A stretch of DNA of 63,612 nt, taken from the NCBI GenBank assembly GCA_029268555.1, contig JAQWNN010000022.1:1-63612 (forward strand). Reading direction: 5' to 3'. The translations under genes were made by a program, and so were the position numbers. Position 1 is the stretch's first letter. Each line of letters starts with the position of its first letter. Origin of the DNA: Flavobacteriaceae bacterium. Lineage in GTDB: Bacteria > Bacteroidota > Bacteroidia > Flavobacteriales > Flavobacteriaceae. Below the pieces are notes generated by a model that was not told the origin of the DNA, ran no database searches, and saw only the letters and a program-made list of their open reading frames with translations. Positions 60,531-63,612 of this stretch are shown here, one piece after another.

Positions 60531-62435
60531 TTGGAAATCATAAAAAAATTAGATCTTATATGTCTAGGGCGTTTAGCAGTTGATTTGTATGGTGAGCAAA
60601 TTGGCTCTAGGCTAGAGGATATGAATAGCTTCGCTAAGTATTTGGGAGGATCATCTGCAAACGTAGCATACGGTACAGCAAGACAAGGATTAAAGTCTTC
60701 AATGCTCGCAAGAGTTGGAAACGAGCATATGGGCCGTTTTTTAAAAGAAGAACTTCTAAGAGCCGGTGTAGATACTAGCAATATTATTACAGATAAAGAA
60801 AGGCTAACTGCTTTAGTCATACTAGGCATCAAGAACCAAGAAACTTTTCCTCTTATTTTCTACAGAGATAATTGTGCTGACATGGCGCTTACCAAAGAAG
60901 ACATTAAAGAAGAATATATAGCATCTTCTAAAGCTCTTGCAATTACAGGAACACACCTTTCACATCAAAATACACGAGAAGCTGTTTTAACAGCTCTTTC
61001 CATGGCAAAAAATCATAGTTTGAAAAGAATTTTAGATATTGATTATCGTCCTGTTTTATGGGGACTAACAAGCTTAGGAGATGGGGAAACTAGATATGTA
61101 GAATCAGAAAGAGTTACGTCAGATTTGCAAGAAGTGCTTCATCATTTTGATTTAATTGTTGGTACTGAAGAAGAATTTCATATAGCAGGGGGCAATACTA
61201 ACACTATAAAAGCATTAAATAATATACGCAAATATTCAAATGCAATTTTAGTTTGTAAGAGAGGTTCTTTAGGCTGTTCTGTTTTTGAAAATACCATTCC
61301 TGAATATTTAGATGAAGGAATTACTATCAAAGGTGTTAAGGTTGAAGTCCTAAATGTTTTAGGAGCTGGAGATGCATTTATGTCGGGATTTTTAAGAGGT
61401 TATTTAAACGATGAAACTTTAGAGAAATGTTGTCAATACGCAAATGCGTGTGGCGCCTTAGTAGTCTCTAGACATGGTTGTGCACCTGCTATGCCTTCGC
61501 GAGAAGAAATTGATTATTACCTGTCGAGGAAAAAAAAAATTTTAAGACCAGATCTAGACAATCACTTAAATCATTTGCATCGAGTAACTTCAAGAGAGCG
61601 TAATTGGCAAGAACTTTTTTTACTTGCCTTTGACCATCGATCTCAACTAGTTGAAATGGCAATTGAGGCTAACACTTCACTAAATAGGATTGAAGAGCTT
61701 AAAAAACATATTTTAAAAGCTTTTATAGAATCTAGTCAAGTACCAAATATTAGAGGTAAGTCAGGAGTTTTTATCGATCAAACTTATGGTCAGTCAGTTT
61801 TAAATGAATTAACTGGTCAAGATTTTTGGATCGCTCGACCAGTTGAAATACCTGGATCTAGGCCCTTAAGACTTGAGCACGGTAATATAGGATCTCAATT
61901 AATCAGCTGGCCTATTGAGCAAATAGTAAAATGTCTCGTATTTTATAATCCTGATGACACCTATGCTCTTCGTATTGAACAAGAAGATCAGATTAAAGAA
62001 GTTTATGATGCATGTCTAAAGAGCGGTCATGAAATGTTATTAGAATTAATTGTAAACAACGATGAGTGTAGTGTTAATCCCTATGTTCGTTCCATTCAAA
62101 GAATTTATAATATTGGGATTAAACCAGATTGGTGGAAAATACCTCCATTATCAACATCTGAATGGAATAAAATTGATGCCATTATTGATGATAGAGATCC
62201 TTATTGCAGGGGAATAGTAATCCTAGGTTTAGGAGCTACTAAAGAAAAACTGTATAATGGTTTTAGAAGAACGAGTGCTTCTAAATATGTAAAAGGGTTT
62301 GCTGTAGGAAGAACTATTTTTTCAGAACCTTCTAAAATGTGGTTTGAAAATCAAATAGATGATAATACTTTAATTAAAAAAATTAAAGAAAATTATATTG
62401 AAATGATCCAATTGTGGAGTAATCGAAAACAATAA
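60531..62435 (+). CDS. iolC: 5-dehydro-2-deoxygluconokinase (IolC) fused to C-terminal DUF2090 aldolase-like domain, TTG start
   Basis: PfkB-kinase motifs (FAKYLGGSSANVAYGTARQGL, VLNVLGAGDAFMSGFLRGYL) followed by DUF2090-type LFLLAFDHRSQL...GIVILGLGA. Confidence 0.87.
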   Translation: MEIIKKLDLICLGRLAVDLYGEQIGSRLEDMNSFAKYLGGSSANVAYGTARQGLKSSMLARVGNEHMGRFLKEELLRAGVDTSNIITDKERLTALVILGIKNQETFPLIFYRDNCADMALTKEDIKEEYIASSKALAITGTHLSHQNTREAVLTALSMAKNHSLKRILDIDYRPVLWGLTSLGDGETRYVESERVTSDLQEVLHHFDLIVGTEEEFHIAGGNTNTIKALNNIRKYSNAILVCKRGSLGCSVFENTIPEYLDEGITIKGVKVEVLNVLGAGDAFMSGFLRGYLNDETLEKCCQYANACGALVVSRHGCAPAMPSREEIDYYLSRKKKILRPDLDNHLNHLHRVTSRERNWQELFLLAFDHRSQLVEMAIEANTSLNRIEELKKHILKAFIESSQVPNIRGKSGVFIDQTYGQSVLNELTGQDFWIARPVEIPGSRPLRLEHGNIGSQLISWPIEQIVKCLVFYNPDDTYALRIEQEDQIKEVYDACLKSGHEMLLELIVNNDECSVNPYVRSIQRIYNIGIKPDWWKIPPLSTSEWNKIDAIIDDRDPYCRGIVILGLGATKEKLYNGFRRTSASKYVKGFAVGRTIFSEPSKMWFENQIDDNTLIKKIKENYIEMIQLWSNRKQ

Positions 62436-62446
62436 TTTATTTAAAA

Positions 62447-63612
62447 ATGAGTAAGAAAAAAGTATTTAAGCTCACTGCAGCACAAGCAGTAATTCGTTTT
62501 ATGATCTCCCAAAAAGTAAAAATAAAAGGAGAAGTTAAACCATTATTTCCAGGTATTTGGGCAATTTTTGGTCACGGGAATGTGGCTGGAATTGGAGAGG
62601 CCTTATTTCAATATCAAGAAGAGCTACCAACCTTTAGAGGCCAAAATGAACAATCTATGGCACATGCGGCAATTGCATATTCAAAAACATTAAATAGACA
62701 ACAGGTAATGGCTTGTACATCTTCGGCAGGTCCTGGTTCAACAAATATTATTACTGCTGCAGCCTTAGCTCATATAAATAGAAGTCCTTTATTTTTATTA
62801 CCTGGTGATACTTTTGCTACACGAATACCTGACCCTGTACTTCAACAATTAGAAGTTTATGGTGATCATACGCTTACTACAAATGATTGTTTTAAACCTG
62901 TAAGTAGATTTTTTGATCGAATTACTCGTCCAGAACAATTATTAACATCTTTACCTCAGGCAATTAGAGTTCTTACTGATCCTGTTGATACTGGAACTGT
63001 AACTATAGCTTTGCCACAAGATGTACAAACAATGTCTTGGGATTTTCCAGAACGCTTTTTTGAGGAAAAGGTATATACACTTCGCCGTCCACAAGCAGAT
63101 GAAAGGGAATTGAATATTGCCACTCAAATAATCCTAGATTCAAAAAAACCGGTTCTTATATCAGGTGGAGGAGTACATTATTCATTGGCGACTAAAGAGC
63201 TTGATAAGTTTGTAAGCGCACTTCAAATACCTGTTGGAGAAACCCAATCAGGAAAAGGAGCTTTACCATGGGAACACCCAATGAATGTTGGATCAGTTGG
63301 AGTTACAGGGGGATCAGCCTGTAATAAACTTTTGAAGGAAGCTGATTTGATAATAGCTGTAGGAACAAGACTTGGAGATTTTATTACTGGGTCCCGAACA
63401 CTTTTTAATCCAGAAGCAAGACTATTGACGATAAACGTTTGCGCATATGATTCTGTCAAACACAGAGCAATATCTTTAGTTGGAGATGCCAAACTAACCC
63501 TCGAGAAGCTGATTCATAAATGTACTTTATTCAAAACTTCAAATTCTTGGCAACAAAAGGTGTCTGACTTTAGAAATGAGTGGTTGATTGCAGTTGATGA
63601 GGCATCAACAGA
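62447..63612 (+). CDS. iolD: 3D-(3,5/4)-trihydroxycyclohexane-1,2-dione acylhydrolase (IolD), truncated by window end
   Basis: Open frame from ATG 62447 to the edge (missed in ORF track because no stop): MSKKKVFKLTAAQAVIRFM...FPGIWAIFGHGNVAGIGEALF...FRGQNEQSMAHAAIAY...TSSAGPGSTNIITAAALAHINRSPLFLLPGD. Confidence 0.9.
   Translation, partial: MSKKKVFKLTAAQAVIRFMISQKVKIKGEVKPLFPGIWAIFGHGNVAGIGEALFQYQEELPTFRGQNEQSMAHAAIAYSKTLNRQQVMACTSSAGPGSTNIITAAALAHINRSPLFLLPGDTFATRIPDPVLQQLEVYGDHTLTTNDCFKPVSRFFDRITRPEQLLTSLPQAIRVLTDPVDTGTVTIALPQDVQTMSWDFPERFFEEKVYTLRRPQADERELNIATQIILDSKKPVLISGGGVHYSLATKELDKFVSALQIPVGETQSGKGALPWEHPMNVGSVGVTGGSACNKLLKEADLIIAVGTRLGDFITGSRTLFNPEARLLTINVCAYDSVKHRAISLVGDAKLTLEKLIHKCTLFKTSNSWQQKVSDFRNEWLIAVDEAST

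Noticed and set aside
63223-63492. Minus-strand 89-aa ORF at the right edge
   Set aside because: Antisense to iolD, which is open on the plus strand from 62447 to the window end with clear ThDP-enzyme motifs.

Overview
63.6 kb AT-rich segment with the gene content of a marine Flavobacteriia/Bacteroidetes chromosome. It is mostly ordinary chromosome: envelope biogenesis (LptD, TamB, MlaD, amidase), central carbon metabolism (PfkA, GAPDH), bacillithiol (BshA), RNA modification (TsaD, RsmE), alanine dehydrogenase and one tRNA-Arg(TCT). Accessory-type regions are: (i) a divergent pair of large type IX secretion (CHU_C-type) repeat adhesins, each followed by its own PorP/SprF-like gene, one side adding an OmpA protein that appears to carry a SPOR-like domain nested inside the OmpA domain; (ii) a five-gene D-amino-acid/dipeptide-type operon (dipeptidase, D-TA/DSD1-type PLP enzyme, RidA, GntP permease, SSS symporter); (iii) the start of an inositol catabolism module (IolC-DUF2090 fusion, IolD truncated by the window edge, absent from the ORF track). 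Sequence-level anomalies: an in-frame TGA splitting a GH3/beta-lactamase fusion, a 1-nt frameshift removing the leader of a class V aminotransferase, an abrupt ~120-bp GC-rich patch in the 5' end of tsaD, and a tamB whose membrane anchor lies upstream of any ATG/GTG/TTG start. No CRISPR array, rRNA, transposase or prophage was seen. All family assignments come from reading the protein sequences; no database searches were run.
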